A stretch of DNA of 64,000 nucleotides from Actinacidiphila sp. DG2A-62 (GCF_035825295.1 NZ_JAYMGI010000002.1:2024001-2088000), one strand, 5' to 3'. Counted from the stretch's first letter, positions 45,092 to 55,807 are shown. Notes: a model not told the origin generated them from the sequence alone. Program-made: numbers and translations.

Positions 45092-46860
45092 CTACGAGCG
45101 CTGCGGGCCCTCGCCCTCGCGCCACAGGTCGGTGATCGGCAGCCGGCGGTCCTTGCCGAAGCCCTTCGGCGAGATCTTGGTGCCCGGCGGGTACTGCCGC
45201 CGCTTGTACTCGGCGGTGTCGGTGAGCTTCAGCACCCGCGTCACCAGCTCCGGGTCGAAGCCGGCCGCGACGATCGCCTCGCGGCCCTGGTCGCGGTCCA
45301 CGTACAGCTCCAGCACCCGGTCCAGCACGTCGTAGTCCGGCAGCGAGTCGGTGTCGACCTGGCCGGGGCGCAGTTCGGCGCTCGGCGGCTTGGAGATGGA
45401 GTTCTCCGGGATCGGCGGGACCTGGCCGCGGGCCGCCGCGTCGTCGTTGCGCCAGCGGGCCAGCCGGTAGACCAGCGTCTTGTAGACGTCCTTGATCGGC
45501 CCGTACGCGCCGACCGAGTCGCCGTAGAGGGTGGAGTAGCCCACCGCCAGCTCGCTCTTGTTGCCCGGCGCGAGCACGATGTGGCCCTCCTGGTTGGAGA
45601 TGGCCATCAGCGTCACGCCGCGCAGCCGCGACTGGAGGTTCTCCTCGGCCAGCCCGGTCAGCTTCAGCGCGTCCATGTAGGCGTCGAACATCGGCGCGAT
45701 GGGCACGGTGCGCAGGTGCAGGCCGGTGCGGTGGGCGAGTTCCGCCGCGTCGCCCTTGGAGTGCTCGGAGGAGTAGGCGGAGGGCATCGACACGCCGTGG
45801 ACGTTGTCGGCGCCGATCGCGTCGCAGGCGATGGCGGCGACCAGCGCGGAGTCGATGCCGCCGGACAGGCCGATCAGCACCGAGCGGAAGCCGTTCTTGC
45901 GGACGTAGGCGCGCAGGCCGGTGACCAGCGCGCCGTAGACCTCGGCCTCGTAGCCCAGCGGTTCGGCCTGCCGGCCGGGGAACTCCTTCTTGTGCTGCTT
46001 GACCGGCTTGTCGGAGAGCGTGACGTGCTGGACCCGCATCCCGTCGGCGACCTGGCCGCTGGGGGCGGTGCCCTTCGCCGCCGGCAGGTCGAGGTCGAGG
46101 ACCACGCTCTCCTCGTGGAACTGCGCGGCGCGCGCGATCACGCCGCCCTCCCGGTCGACCACGATCGTGTCGCCGTCGAAGACCAGCTCGTCCTGGCCGC
46201 CGACCATGGCCAGGTAGGCGAGCGTGCAGCCGGCCTCGGCGGCCCGCCGGCGGACCAGCTCCAGCCGGGTGTCGTCCTTGTCCCGCTCGTACGGGGAGGC
46301 GTTGATCGACAGCAGCAGCCCGGCGCCGGCCTCGCGGGCGCCGGGCACCCGGCCGCCGTCCTGCCACAGGTCCTCGCAGATCGCCAGCGCCACGTCGACG
46401 CCGCGGACCCGGACCACCGGCATGGTGTCGCCGGGCACGAAGTAGCGGAACTCGTCGAAGACGCCGTAGTTGGGCAGGTGGTGCTTGGCGAAGCGCAGCG
46501 CGACGCGGCCCTGGTGCAGCACGGCGGCGCAGTTCTGCGGCGCGCGGCTGGCTGGCCGTAGGTCGGGCGGGCGCTCTCGCTGCGGCCGAGGTAGCCGACC
46601 ACCACCGGCAGCTCCCCCAGGCCCTCGGCGGCCAGCCGTTCGGCCAGCGCCACCAGCGCGGAGCGGCTGGCCTCGACGAAGGAGGCGCGCAGCGCCAGGT
46701 CCTCCACCGGGTAGCCGGTCAGCATCATCTCCGGGAAGGCCGTCAGGTGGGCCCCCTGCTCGGCGGCGCGCCGCGACCACGTGACCACCGCCTCGGCGTT
46801 CCCGGCGATGTCGCCGACGGTGGAGTCGATCTGATTCAGGACGATCCGTAGGTGAGCCAC
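45092..46860 (-). CDS. nadE: Glutamine-dependent NAD+ synthetase NadE (one frameshift)
   Basis: NadE makes NAD+ from deamido-NAD+, ATP and glutamine. The N-terminal amidase (CN hydrolase) domain shows FPEMMLTGYP (Glu), FAKHHLPNYGVFDE (Lys) and ICEDLW (Cys); the synthetase domain shows LSGGIDSALVAAI. The first 105 residues are in a different frame from the rest. The break is near 46541-46550; one extra C there restores YGQPAGAPQNCAA, the expected family sequence, giving 589 residues. The start is a GTG at 46860. As the gene is normally essential, a base-calling error is the most likely explanation. Confidence 0.9.
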
Positions 46861-47031
46861 CCCGCCATCATAATCGTCACACCGACGCGATGTCGCGTGC
46901 GGGCGTCCCCGCGCCGCTGTCTGCCGCGTCACGCCGCGCACGGCTTTCCGCGGCCGGGGCGGCGTGCCAGCATGGAAGTGGTCCGGGGACGCCGTCAGGG
47001 CGCCTCGAGATGACATGAAGGAGCCGTCACC

Positions 47032-47913
47032 ATGACGCAACTTCCTGCTGCCCAGAAGACGCCCGCGGCGTCCTCCGGCACGGACAACCCCAAGGCGCTC
47101 TACGGGGGCTCGGGAACCCGCCGCATCACCGTGCGGGACCTGGCGCTGGCCAAGGAGCGCGGCGAGAAGTGGCCGATGCTCACCGCCTACGACGCGATGA
47201 CCGCCTCGGTGTTCGACGAGGCCGGCATCCCGGTGCTGCTCGTCGGCGACTCGATGGGCAACTGTCACCTGGGCTTCGACACCACCGTCCCGGTGACGCT
47301 GGACCACATGGCGATGCTGGCCGCCGCCGTGGTCCGCGGCACCAGCCGGGCGCTGATCGTGGGCGACCTGACCTTCGGGTCGTACCAGGAGGGCCCGGTC
47401 CAGGCGCTGCGCAGCGCGACCCGGCTGGTCAAGGAGGCCGGGGTCGGCGCGGTGAAGCTGGAGGGCGGCGAGCGCTCGCTGGCCCAGACCGAGGCGATCG
47501 TGCAGGCCGGCATCCCGGTCATGGCGCACTTGGGCCTGACCCCGCAGTCCGTCAACACGCTCGGCTACCGGGTGCAGGGCCGCGGCGACGAGGCGGCGCA
47601 CCAGCTGATCCGCGACGCCAAGGCGGCGCAGGAGGCCGGCGCGTTCGCGGTGGTGCTGGAGCTGGTGCCGGCCGAGGTGGCGGCCGAGGTCACCGCCTCG
47701 CTGCACATCCCGACGATCGGCATCGGCGCGGGTCCCCACACCGACGCGCAGGTCCTGGTGTGGACGGACATGGCCGGGATGACGTCGGGGAAGGTGCCGC
47801 GCTTCACCAAGCAGTACGCCGACCTGCGGCGGGTGCTCGGCGACGCGGCGAAGGCGTACGCGGACGAGGTGGTCGGCGGGGCGTTCCCCGCGGAGCAGCA
47901 CACGTTCCACTGA
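47032..47913 (+). CDS. panB: 3-methyl-2-oxobutanoate hydroxymethyltransferase PanB
   Basis: This 293-residue enzyme transfers a hydroxymethyl group from methylenetetrahydrofolate to ketoisovalerate in pantothenate and CoA synthesis. Family segments include MLTAYDAMTASVFDEAGIPV, VGDSMGNC (metal site), HLGLTPQSVN, and IPTIGIGAGPHTDAQVLVW. The length is typical apart from an N-terminal extension of about 30 residues. AAGGAG lies ten bases before the ATG. It is divergent from nadE, with a 171-base gap that must hold both promoters. Confidence 0.93.
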   Translation: MTQLPAAQKTPAASSGTDNPKALYGGSGTRRITVRDLALAKERGEKWPMLTAYDAMTASVFDEAGIPVLLVGDSMGNCHLGFDTTVPVTLDHMAMLAAAVVRGTSRALIVGDLTFGSYQEGPVQALRSATRLVKEAGVGAVKLEGGERSLAQTEAIVQAGIPVMAHLGLTPQSVNTLGYRVQGRGDEAAHQLIRDAKAAQEAGAFAVVLELVPAEVAAEVTASLHIPTIGIGAGPHTDAQVLVWTDMAGMTSGKVPRFTKQYADLRRVLGDAAKAYADEVVGGAFPAEQHTFH

Positions 47914-48229
47914 CGTCCGCGGGCGGTCGGCGGCAGGTCGGGCGGACCCCGCGCTCCCGGCGGGGCGGTCCCGCGCTGCCGGCAGGTCCGGCGGCGTCCG
48001 GCGGTTTCCGCGCGTCCCCGCGGTTTCGTCGGGTCCGGCGCATCTGGTGCGAGACTTCCGGGTTGCTTCCGTTTTGCCGCCGTGACGTTTGAGACATCCC
48101 GGCCTTCCGTGCGTACAAGGGGGTGGCGCCGCCGACGGGCGGCGCCGCTCCCGGAACCACAGGAACCGCCATGACCGTCCGGACCGCCCGCGTCCACCAG
48201 CTTGCGCCGACCGCCGCCGAGGGCCGCTG
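47914..48229. promoter_or_regulatory. Gap between panB and sigma gene with a candidate ECF promoter
   Basis: The gap carries irregular GGCGGTCC/CGGCGG repetition but no good hairpin. TGAGAC (48090-48095) and CGTAC (48112-48116), 16 bases apart, resemble an ECF-type promoter, and would allow autoregulation of the sigma gene that follows. The assignment is weak and rests on spacing and position only. Confidence 0.3.
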
Positions 48230-48865
48230 ATGGCCCGGTCCGCGCCACCCGAACTCGACCGGCGGCGGTCCGTACGGCAGGATGCCGCCGTGGACGGACC
48301 ACCCCTGGAGCCTCCCGACCCGGCCGGCCCGCCGTCCGGGCCCTCGTCGGGTCCGCAGCCCGAGGAAGAGCTCATGCGGGCCCTGTACCGGGAGCATGCG
48401 GGCGCGCTGTTCGCGTATGTGCTGCGCCTGGTCGCCGGCGACCGCTTCCTCGCCGAGGACGTGGTGCAGGAGACGCTACTGCGCGCCTGGAAGAGCGCCG
48501 CGAGCCTGGACCCGTCGGCGCGCTCGCTGCGCCCGTGGCTGGTGACGGTGGCCCGCAGGATCGTGATCGACACCCACCGCAGCCGCAGCGCCCGCCCCCA
48601 GGAGACGTCGCCCGCCGCCTTGGAGCAGATGCCGGCGCACGACGAGATCGAGCGCTCGCTGCGGCTGATGACCATCTCCGACGCGTTCCAGGATCTCACC
48701 GCCGCCCACCGCCAGGCGCTGGTCGAGACGTACTTCCGCGGCCGTACGGTCAGCGAGGCGGCGCAGGAGCTCGGGCTGCCGCCGGGGACCGTCAGGTCCC
48801 GGGTGTTCTACGCACTGCGCGCGCTGCGGAACGCGCTGGAGGAGAGAGGGGTGACGACCTCGTGA
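48230..48865 (+). CDS. ECF-type RNA polymerase sigma factor (SigL-like)
   Basis: This 211-residue sigma factor has region 2 (YREHAGALFAYVLRLVAGDR, LAEDVVQETLLRAWK) and region 4 (LTAAHRQALVETYFRGRTVS, PPGTVRSRVFYALRALR). A Pro-rich segment of about 45 residues precedes region 2, so a start at GTG 48292 is also possible; I kept ATG 48230. The downstream gene overlaps by four bases and encodes a zinc anti-sigma factor, so the pair forms a sensing switch. Confidence 0.85.
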   Translation: MARSAPPELDRRRSVRQDAAVDGPPLEPPDPAGPPSGPSSGPQPEEELMRALYREHAGALFAYVLRLVAGDRFLAEDVVQETLLRAWKSAASLDPSARSLRPWLVTVARRIVIDTHRSRSARPQETSPAALEQMPAHDEIERSLRLMTISDAFQDLTAAHRQALVETYFRGRTVSEAAQELGLPPGTVRSRVFYALRALRNALEERGVTTS

Positions 48866-49680
48866 ACCCGCATGTGGACGTGGGCGCCTACCTGCTCGGC
48901 GCGCTGGACGACGCGGAGATGACGGCGTTCGAGGAGCACCTCGCCGAGTGCGACGCGTGCGGGCGGGAACTGGACGAGCTGAGCGGCGTGCTGCCGGCGC
49001 TCCAGGAGCTGCGCGAGGACGGCGTCGGCCCGGTCGCGGGCACCTTCGCCGGTGCGGGCGGCGGTACGGGCGGCCGTACGGGCGGGCCGGGCGCCGCGGG
49101 CGGCTTCGCCGCGGCGGTCGCGGACGGCTCGGCGTTCGCCGGCCCGCCCAGCGGCGACGGCCTGCTGGAGCGGCTGCTGGCCACCGTCGCGAACGAGCGC
49201 AGGACCCGCAGGCGCCGCCGCCTGGTCGCGATGGCCGCGGCCGCGGTGCTGGTGGTCGGCGGCCCGGCGATCGCGGTCGTGGCGACCTCGGACGACGGCC
49301 ACGGCACGCCCGCGGCCTCGGCGGACTGGAAGGCCAGCGACCGCGGCACCGGCGTCTCCGCGGACGTCGCGATCAGCGACCGCGCCTGGGGATCGGCGGT
49401 GGACCTGAAGCTGACCGGCGTCTACGGGCCGAAGATCTGCCGCCTGGAGGCCGTCGGCTTCGACGGCGGCAAGCAGACCGCGGCCACCTGGTCGGTGCCT
49501 CCGGACGGCTACGGCACCCGGCACCACCCCCTGCCGCTGACCGTGCACGGCGCGTCCGGGCTGCACAAGGACGCGATCAGCCGGTTCGACGTGCGCGCCT
49601 CGGACGGCACGCTGCTGGTGAGCATCCCGGACCGCAGCTCGCCGCCGAGCGACGAGCCGCGCCGCCAGACCGGGGAGTGA
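48862..49680 (+). CDS. Zinc-binding (ZAS) transmembrane anti-sigma factor
   Basis: This 272-residue protein has the ZAS signature H-x3-C-x2-C (His26, Cys30, Cys33 in EEHLAECDACGREL) that binds the sigma factor. A Gly/Ala-rich linker follows, then one membrane span near residues 118-138 (MAAAAVLVVGGPAIAVVATS) and an external domain with VYGPKICRLEAVGFDGGKQT. The GTG at 48862 overlaps the sigma stop (GTGA). It would hold the sigma factor until an envelope or redox signal releases it. Confidence 0.85.
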   Translation: MNPHVDVGAYLLGALDDAEMTAFEEHLAECDACGRELDELSGVLPALQELREDGVGPVAGTFAGAGGGTGGRTGGPGAAGGFAAAVADGSAFAGPPSGDGLLERLLATVANERRTRRRRRLVAMAAAAVLVVGGPAIAVVATSDDGHGTPAASADWKASDRGTGVSADVAISDRAWGSAVDLKLTGVYGPKICRLEAVGFDGGKQTAATWSVPPDGYGTRHHPLPLTVHGASGLHKDAISRFDVRASDGTLLVSIPDRSSPPSDEPRRQTGE

Positions 49681-49785
49681 CCCCGGGCCGCCGACAGGCC
49701 GCCGACACCGCCCGCGCGGCCGTGTCGGCGGCGGTGTCAGCGCCGTGTCGGCGCCGTGTCGGCGGGGTCCGCCATCGTGGTGGAC

Positions 49786-50910
49786 ATGACGACGCGACGT
49801 ACTGACGACAGTAGGACCGCCGCCGTCGAGGTGCGGGGTCTGGTCAAGCACTACGGCGAGACCAAGGCCCTCGACGGGGTGGATCTGGAAGTGCGCCAGG
49901 GCACGGTCCTGGGCGTGCTGGGCCCCAACGGGGCGGGCAAGACCACGCTGGTGCGGGTGCTGTCCACGCTGGTGCAGCCCGACGCGGGCAGCGCCCGGGT
50001 GGCCGGCTACGACGTGCTGACCCAGCCTCGGCAGCTGCGCCGGGTGATCGGCCTGACCGGGCAGTACGCCTCGGTGGACGAGAAGCTCTCCGGCCGCGAG
50101 AACCTCTATATGATCGGCCGGCTGCTCGACCTGTCCCGCAAGGACGCCAGGGCCCGGGCCGACGAGCTGCTGGAGCGCTTCTCGCTGACCGAGGCGGCCC
50201 GCCGCCCGGCGATGCAGTACTCCGGCGGGATGCGCCGCCGCCTGGACCTGGCGGCGAGCATGATCGGCCGGCCCGCGGTGCTCTACCTGGACGAGCCGAC
50301 CACCGGCCTGGACCCGCGCACCCGCAACGAGGTGTGGGACGAGGTGCAGCGGATGGTCGCCGAGGGCGCGACCGTGCTGCTGACCACCCAGTACATGGAG
50401 GAGGCCGAGCAGCTCGCCGACGAGCTGACGGTCATCGACCGCGGCCGGGTGATCGCCCGGGGCGAGGTGGCCGAGCTGAAGGCGAAGGTCGGCGGTCGCA
50501 CGCTGGAGATCCGCCCGGCCGACCCCGCGCAGGCCGCGGCGATGGCCGCGGCGATCGCGGAAGCGGGTCTGGACGGCGTGGCCGGCGCGACCGCCGACCC
50601 GGCCGAGGGCCTGGTCAGCGTGCCGATCCTCAGCGACGACCAGCTCACCGCGGTGGTCTCGCTGCTGGGGACGCGGGGCTTCGCGCTGGCGGGCATCGGC
50701 ACGCATCTGCCGAGCCTGGACGAGGTGTTCCTGGCGATCACCGGCCAGAAGACGCCGCCGCAGTCCGGCGACGCCGCGCCCGCACGGGAGCAGGGCGACG
50801 GCGACGGCAAGGGCGGTGTCCCCGGCAGCGGCGGCAGCGGCAGCGGCAGCAGCGGCAAGGGCGACAGCAACGACAACGACGACAACGCGAAGGTGGAGGT
50901 GTCGGTATGA
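49786..50910 (+). CDS. DrrA-like ABC transporter ATP-binding protein
   Basis: This 374-residue ATPase of a drug or lipid exporter has Walker A (GPNGAGKTT), signature YSGGMRRRLDLA, Walker B AVLYLDEP and an H-loop region LLTTQYMEEAEQLAD. The C-terminal DUF4162-like segment is followed by a Gly/Ser/Asp-rich tail (residues 342-370) unusual for the family. I chose ATG 49786; GTG 49777 or ATG 49756 would add a few residues. It overlaps the permease gene by four bases. Confidence 0.87.
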   Translation: MTTRRTDDSRTAAVEVRGLVKHYGETKALDGVDLEVRQGTVLGVLGPNGAGKTTLVRVLSTLVQPDAGSARVAGYDVLTQPRQLRRVIGLTGQYASVDEKLSGRENLYMIGRLLDLSRKDARARADELLERFSLTEAARRPAMQYSGGMRRRLDLAASMIGRPAVLYLDEPTTGLDPRTRNEVWDEVQRMVAEGATVLLTTQYMEEAEQLADELTVIDRGRVIARGEVAELKAKVGGRTLEIRPADPAQAAAMAAAIAEAGLDGVAGATADPAEGLVSVPILSDDQLTAVVSLLGTRGFALAGIGTHLPSLDEVFLAITGQKTPPQSGDAAPAREQGDGDGKGGVPGSGGSGSGSSGKGDSNDNDDNAKVEVSV

Positions 50911-51740
50911 GCACGGCGACCGCGACGACGGCCGCCGTCCCGCCGAGGACGGGCGCCGCGGACGGCAGGATCGGCCTGCGGGCCAACCTGCGGCACATCG
51001 GCGCCCTGGCGCGCCGCAACATGCTGCAGATCAAGCAGGACCCGGAGTCCATGATGGACGCCCTGCTGATGCCGGTGATCTTCACGCTGCTGTTCGTGTA
51101 CGTCTTCGGCGGCTCGATCACCGGCAAGGGCCACCAGCACGAGTACGTGAACTACGTGATCCCCGGCCTGATGGCGATGATGGGCATGAACATCGCCATG
51201 GCGGTGGGCACCGGGGTCAACGACGACTTCAAGAAGGGGGTCATGGACCGGTTCCGCACGATGCCCATCGCGCGGTCCTCGGTGCTGATCGCCAAGATCG
51301 TGGTCGAGCTCGGCCGCATGCTCATCGCCATCGCGATCCTGCTCGGCATGGGGTTCGCGCTGGGGCTGAGCATCGAGACCGACGTGCCGCACCTGCTGGC
51401 GGCCGTGGCGCTGTCCGGGGTGTTCGGCGCCTCACTGATGTGGATCTTCATCCTGCTGGGGCTGACCATGAAGTCGCCCCAGGCGGTCCAGGGGGTCGCG
51501 ATGCTGGTGCTGATGCCGTTGCAGTTCGGAAGCTCGATCTTCGCCAAGCCGACCACCATGCCGGGCTGGCTGGAGAACTTCACCAAGGTGAACCCGCTGT
51601 CCAACCTGGCGGACGCCTCGCGCGCGCTGATCAACGGCGGCGCGGTCGCGCACTCGGTGTGGGTGACGCTGGCGTGGGCGGTCGGCATCACGCTGGTCAC
51701 CATGCCGCTGGCGGTCGCGCAGTTCCGCAAGAAGACCTGA
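50907..51740 (+). CDS. DrrB-like ABC-2 type transporter permease
   Basis: This 277-residue ABC-2 permease has about six hydrophobic segments, starting with MPVIFTLLFVYVFGGSITG, and the family segment FKKGVMDRFRTMPIARSSVL. The ATG overlaps the stop of the ATPase gene (ATGA). Together they form a daunorubicin-resistance-type exporter of unknown substrate. The location directly after the sigma/anti-sigma pair hints that the exporter could be in the same regulon, but a 105-base gap separates them. Confidence 0.87.
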   Translation: MSTATATTAAVPPRTGAADGRIGLRANLRHIGALARRNMLQIKQDPESMMDALLMPVIFTLLFVYVFGGSITGKGHQHEYVNYVIPGLMAMMGMNIAMAVGTGVNDDFKKGVMDRFRTMPIARSSVLIAKIVVELGRMLIAIAILLGMGFALGLSIETDVPHLLAAVALSGVFGASLMWIFILLGLTMKSPQAVQGVAMLVLMPLQFGSSIFAKPTTMPGWLENFTKVNPLSNLADASRALINGGAVAHSVWVTLAWAVGITLVTMPLAVAQFRKKT

Positions 51741-51791
51741 CCGGGAGCGGTACGGCCGCCGGGTCCGTCCGCGCGGGTCTATCCGCGCGGG

Positions 51792-51851
51792 GCCGCCCGT
51801 CGCGGTGCCGCCCGCCGCGGTGCCGCCCGCCGCGGTGCCGCCCGCCGCGGT
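51792..51851. repeat. Four 15-bp tandem repeats after the SARP gene
   Basis: Four units of GCCGCCCGCCGCGGT (first unit with one T substitution) follow one another directly downstream of the SARP stop on the minus strand. They are outside any gene. Confidence 0.8.
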
Positions 51852-51870
51852 GCCGACGGCCCGCGACCGC

Positions 51871-54800
51871 TCAGTCCACGTCGCGCATCAGGGCGACGGC
51901 CTCCTCCACCGAGGGGCCGTCGCCCTCGGCGTACGCGGCCGCGTACTCCTGCTCGCCGAGCAGGGCCCGCAGCCGCGCCCGCAGCTCCTCCAGCCGCTCG
52001 GCCTCGGCGGGAGGGACGACCGAGGGGCGCAGCCGGTCGTGCATTCCTGTCAGCGTGGCCGCGCGCCGCGCCCGCCGCCGGGCCGTGTCCTCCCCCGGGG
52101 CCTGCTCCGCGAGGAGCGTCAGCAGTTCCACCGTGCCGGGCGCCAGCATGATCGGCAGCCGGGGGTTGATCAGATGGGCCAGCGGGTGCCGGGCCAGGAC
52201 GTCGATACCCTCGGCGATCATGCCCAGACCGCCCTGCGGGTCGCCGGACCGGCCGGTCAGATAGCCCTTGAGGGACTGGATCACCCCCGCGACGAAGCCG
52301 TGCGCGCCGTCCGGGGACAGCTCGGCCGCGGTGGCGTCGCTCAGCGCCTGCTCGACGATCTCCATCGCCTCGTCGACCCGGTCGCCGCGGCCCAGGTGCA
52401 GGGCGAGCAGCATCCGGCCGAAGAACGCCGCGCCGTCGCTGTGGGCGCCGAACCGCTCGGCCTGAGCCACGCCCTCGCGCAACAGGCGTTCGCCCTCCTC
52501 GGGCCGGCCCGCGCTGATGGTCGCGTCGCCCATCCGCACGGTCAGCACCGGGACGTACTGCTCGGAGCCGATCTTGCGGACCAGCGCGATGCCCTCGCGG
52601 CAGCACTCGATCGCGTGCTCCCACTGGCCGCCGTTGATCGACGCCTCGGCCTCCGCCACGAGCGTCTCGGCGGCGCCCCACTCGTCGCCGATCCGCTGGA
52701 ACAGCCGGCGGCTCTCGCCGATGTCGCGCAGCGAGTCCGCGAGCAGGTCGCCGACGTCGTTGTTGATCTTCGCCCGCATCTGCAGCGAGAACGCCAGCTC
52801 CCAGGGCCGGTCGTGGGTCCGGCACGCCTGCACGGTCTCGTCGATCATCTCGCGCAGCCGGGTGTAGTCGCCGGTGAAGAAGGCGCCGAAGGGGCGCATG
52901 ATGCCCGGCTGCCGGGCGGACTGCGGCAGGTGCGGCGGGTAGGCCCGGACGAGTTCGGCGCCGAGGCTGCTGAGGTCGGGGTCGCCGAACCACTGCCCGT
53001 CGCCCTCGCGCGCCGAGACGTCGATCAGCCGCACCCAGCGGCGGGCCTCGCGCAGCCGCTCGCCCTCCATCGGCGGCGGGTCGTCCAGCGGTCCGCGCTC
53101 CAGCGGCTGCGGGTCGGACAGCGGGTCGGCGAACGGGTCGGGGCCGAGCGCCGCCACCGCGGCCGGCCAGGTCCTGCGCTCCGAGACGTAGTTGCGCACC
53201 TCCCAGAACCACGAGCAGCCGAGCACCAGTTGCAGCGCCTGCTGCTCGTCGCCCGCCGCGACCGCGCGGCGCAGCGCGGCGCGCAGGTTCTCGTGCTCGC
53301 GCTCCAGCCGCTCGAACCACAGGAGTTGGCCCGCGCCGCGCAGCCTGGGGTCGGCGGTGCGGACGTACTCCCGGAAGTACGCGGTGTGCCGCGCCTCGAC
53401 CGCGGCACGCTCGCCGGACTCGGTGAGCCGCTCGGCGGCGTACTCCGCGATGGTCTCCAGCATCCGGTGGCGCACGCCGTCCTCGCCCTGCTCGGCGAGC
53501 ACCAGCGACTTGTCGACCAGGGAGGCGAGCAGCGCGGCGGTGTCGGGGGCGGCTATGCGCTCGCCCGCGGCGCTCCGGCCGGCGGCCGTGGCGGACCCGG
53601 CGGCCGTGGGGTGCGCGGTCGCCGCGTCCCCGGTCGCCGCCTCCCCGGTCCCGGGGTGCCCGGCCGTGGCGTGCCCGGTCGCCGCGTGCGCGTCCCCGGG
53701 CTCCGGGTCGGCGCAGACCGCCTCGGCCGCCTCCAGGGTCCAGCCGCCGCGGAAGACGGCGAGGCGGCGCAGCAGCACCCGCTCGGGGCGTTCCATCAGG
53801 TCCCAGGACCAGTCCACGACCGCGCGCAGGGTCTGCTGGCGCGGCAGCAGCGTACGGCTGCCGCCGGTCAGCAGCCGGAAGCGGTCGTCCAGGCGGTCGG
53901 CGAGCTGGCGCGGGGAGAGGCTGCGCAGCCGGGCCGCGGCCAGCTCGATGGCCAGCGGCAGCCCGTCGAGCCTGCGGCACAGCTCGGCGCAGGCCGCGGG
54001 GTCCTCCTCGATCGTGAAGCCGGGGCGGGCGGCGGCCCCGCGGTCGGCGAGCAGCCGCAGCGCGGTGGGGTCCGGCAGCGGGTCGAGCGGGCGTACCAAC
54101 TCGCCCGGCACGCCCAGCGGTTCACGGCTGGTGGCGAGGACGGCCAGGCCCGGGCAGTCGGCGAGGAGCTGCTCGGCGAGGGACGCGGCGGCGTCGATGA
54201 CGTGCTCGCAGTTGTCCAGGACCAGCAGCAGGCTGCGGCCGGCGCAGTAGTCGGCGAGCTGCCGGGCGGCGTCCCTGGGCTTGGTCTCTGCGGCGATCGC
54301 GGCCTCCGCGGCGCTGCCCGAGTGCAGCAGCGTCTCGCGCAGGCCGAGCGAGCTGATCACCGCCTCGGGGACGGTCGCCGGGTCGCTCACCGGGGCCAGT
54401 TCCGCGTACCACACGCCGTCCGGCCAGCGGTCCGCCACCAGGTCGCCGGCCTCCTGCGACAGCCGCGTCTTGCCGGTGCCGCCGGGCCCGGTGATCGTCA
54501 CCAGGCGGGCCCGCGCGAGGTCCCCGCGCACCGTCTCCAGGTCGCGCTCGCGGCCGACGAAGCTGGTCAGGCGGGCCCGCGCGTTGCCCCTTCCCGCGCG
54601 GACGCCGCGGCGGCCGCCCGCGGGGCGGCCCGCCCGCGCGGCGTCCGCGGCGCGGTGTCCCCGGCCGCCGGCCGGGTCGCCGTAGCCGCCCTGGCCGCCC
54701 TGGCCGCCGTGGCCGGAGCCGCCCACCGCGGCCCCGGACCCCGCGTACGCGTACGCGCCGTCGCCGTGGTCCACACCGCCGGCGGGGCCCTGGCGGGACC

Positions 54801-55540
54801 GAGAGCGGGGCCGCGAGCGGGGCCGGGTTGAGGAGTTCGGCGTGCAGGGCGCGCAGTTCGGCGCTCGGGTCGGCGCCCAGTTCGTCGGCGAGGGTGCGGC
54901 GCAGACTCTCGTACGCGCCGAGCGCGTCCGCGGTGCGCCCGGTGTCCCGCAGCGCGCGGATCCACAGCGCGTGGACCGGCTCGTCCAGCGGATGGGCCGC
55001 GGCCAGCTCGGCCAGCTCCGGCAGCACCTGGCCGGCCCGGCCGAGCGCCAGCTCCGCGGTCAGCCGCTGCCGCAGCGCGCCCAGCCGCAGCGCCTCCGCG
55101 CGCACCGCCGCCGTGCCCCGGTCCGGCAGGTCGGCGAGCGCCGGCCCGTGCCACAGCGCCAGCGCCTCGCCGAGCAGCCCGGCCGCCTTGACCGGGTCGC
55201 CGTCGGCCAGCGCCCGGCCGCCCTCCTCGGCGATCCGCTCGAAGCGGTAGAGGTCGACGTCGTCGCGGGCCGCCTCCAGCCGGTAGCCGCCCTCGACCGA
55301 CCCGACCGCGGCGTGCCCGAGCGCCCGCCGCAGCCGCCCGACCAGCGCCTGCAGCGCGCCGGTCGCCCCGGCGGGCGGGTCGCCGTCCCACACCTCGTCG
55401 ATCAGCGCGTCCGCGCCGACCACCCGGCCGGGCCGCAGCGCGAGCGCGGTCAGCAGCGCGCGCAGCCGCCCGCCGGCGAGCGGCACGGGCGTGCCGTCGT
55501 CGCGCAGGGCCTGGGTGGTGCCTAGGATCACGTAGCGCAC
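51871..55540 (-). CDS. Large AfsR/SARP-type regulator with AAA and TPR regions (one frameshift)
   Basis: The N-terminal part (GTG 55540 to about 54790) has a winged-helix DNA-binding domain (RYVILGTTQALRDDGTPVPL) and a bacterial transcriptional activation domain. The rest, in another frame, has TSFVGRERDLETVRGDLARA, Walker A GPGGTGKT, a Walker B LLLVLDNCEHV and a long TPR-like C-terminus ending VALMRDVD. The frame changes in the linker: removing one base from the run near 54784-54787 joins PPG to PAGGVDHGDG. The whole would be about 1223 residues. Such regulators control secondary metabolism or development; no target is evident nearby. Confidence 0.82.
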
Positions 55541-55807
55541 GGGCCCATTGTTACGGAGTGCGGGCCCCGGGCGCGCCCGGCGTCGCGGGCGCGCGGGGCG
55601 GGAGCGCGACGCGGCCGCGGCCCGGTGGCCGCGCCGCCCGCCCGTACCGCCTCCCTCGGCAGGAACCCGACGCCGCCCGTGCGCGTTGGTGAGGGCAGAG
55701 CCGGTACGGCCTGTGCCGCGTCCGCGGCGGATGGCATGATCGGGCGGCCAGGCCGCGTCCCGCGTGCCGGGTCCGCGCCGCACCCCGTCCGCAGGAGAGC
55801 CCGTCCC

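Noticed and set aside
54774..54774. Separate AAA-TPR gene starting at GTG 54774
   Set aside because: The upstream SARP part runs straight into it with linker text joined by one base, and no good ribosome site precedes this GTG; a frameshift is simpler.
51871..55540. Part of a secondary-metabolite gene cluster
   Set aside because: A SARP-type regulator alone is not enough; no synthase, tailoring or precursor genes are near.
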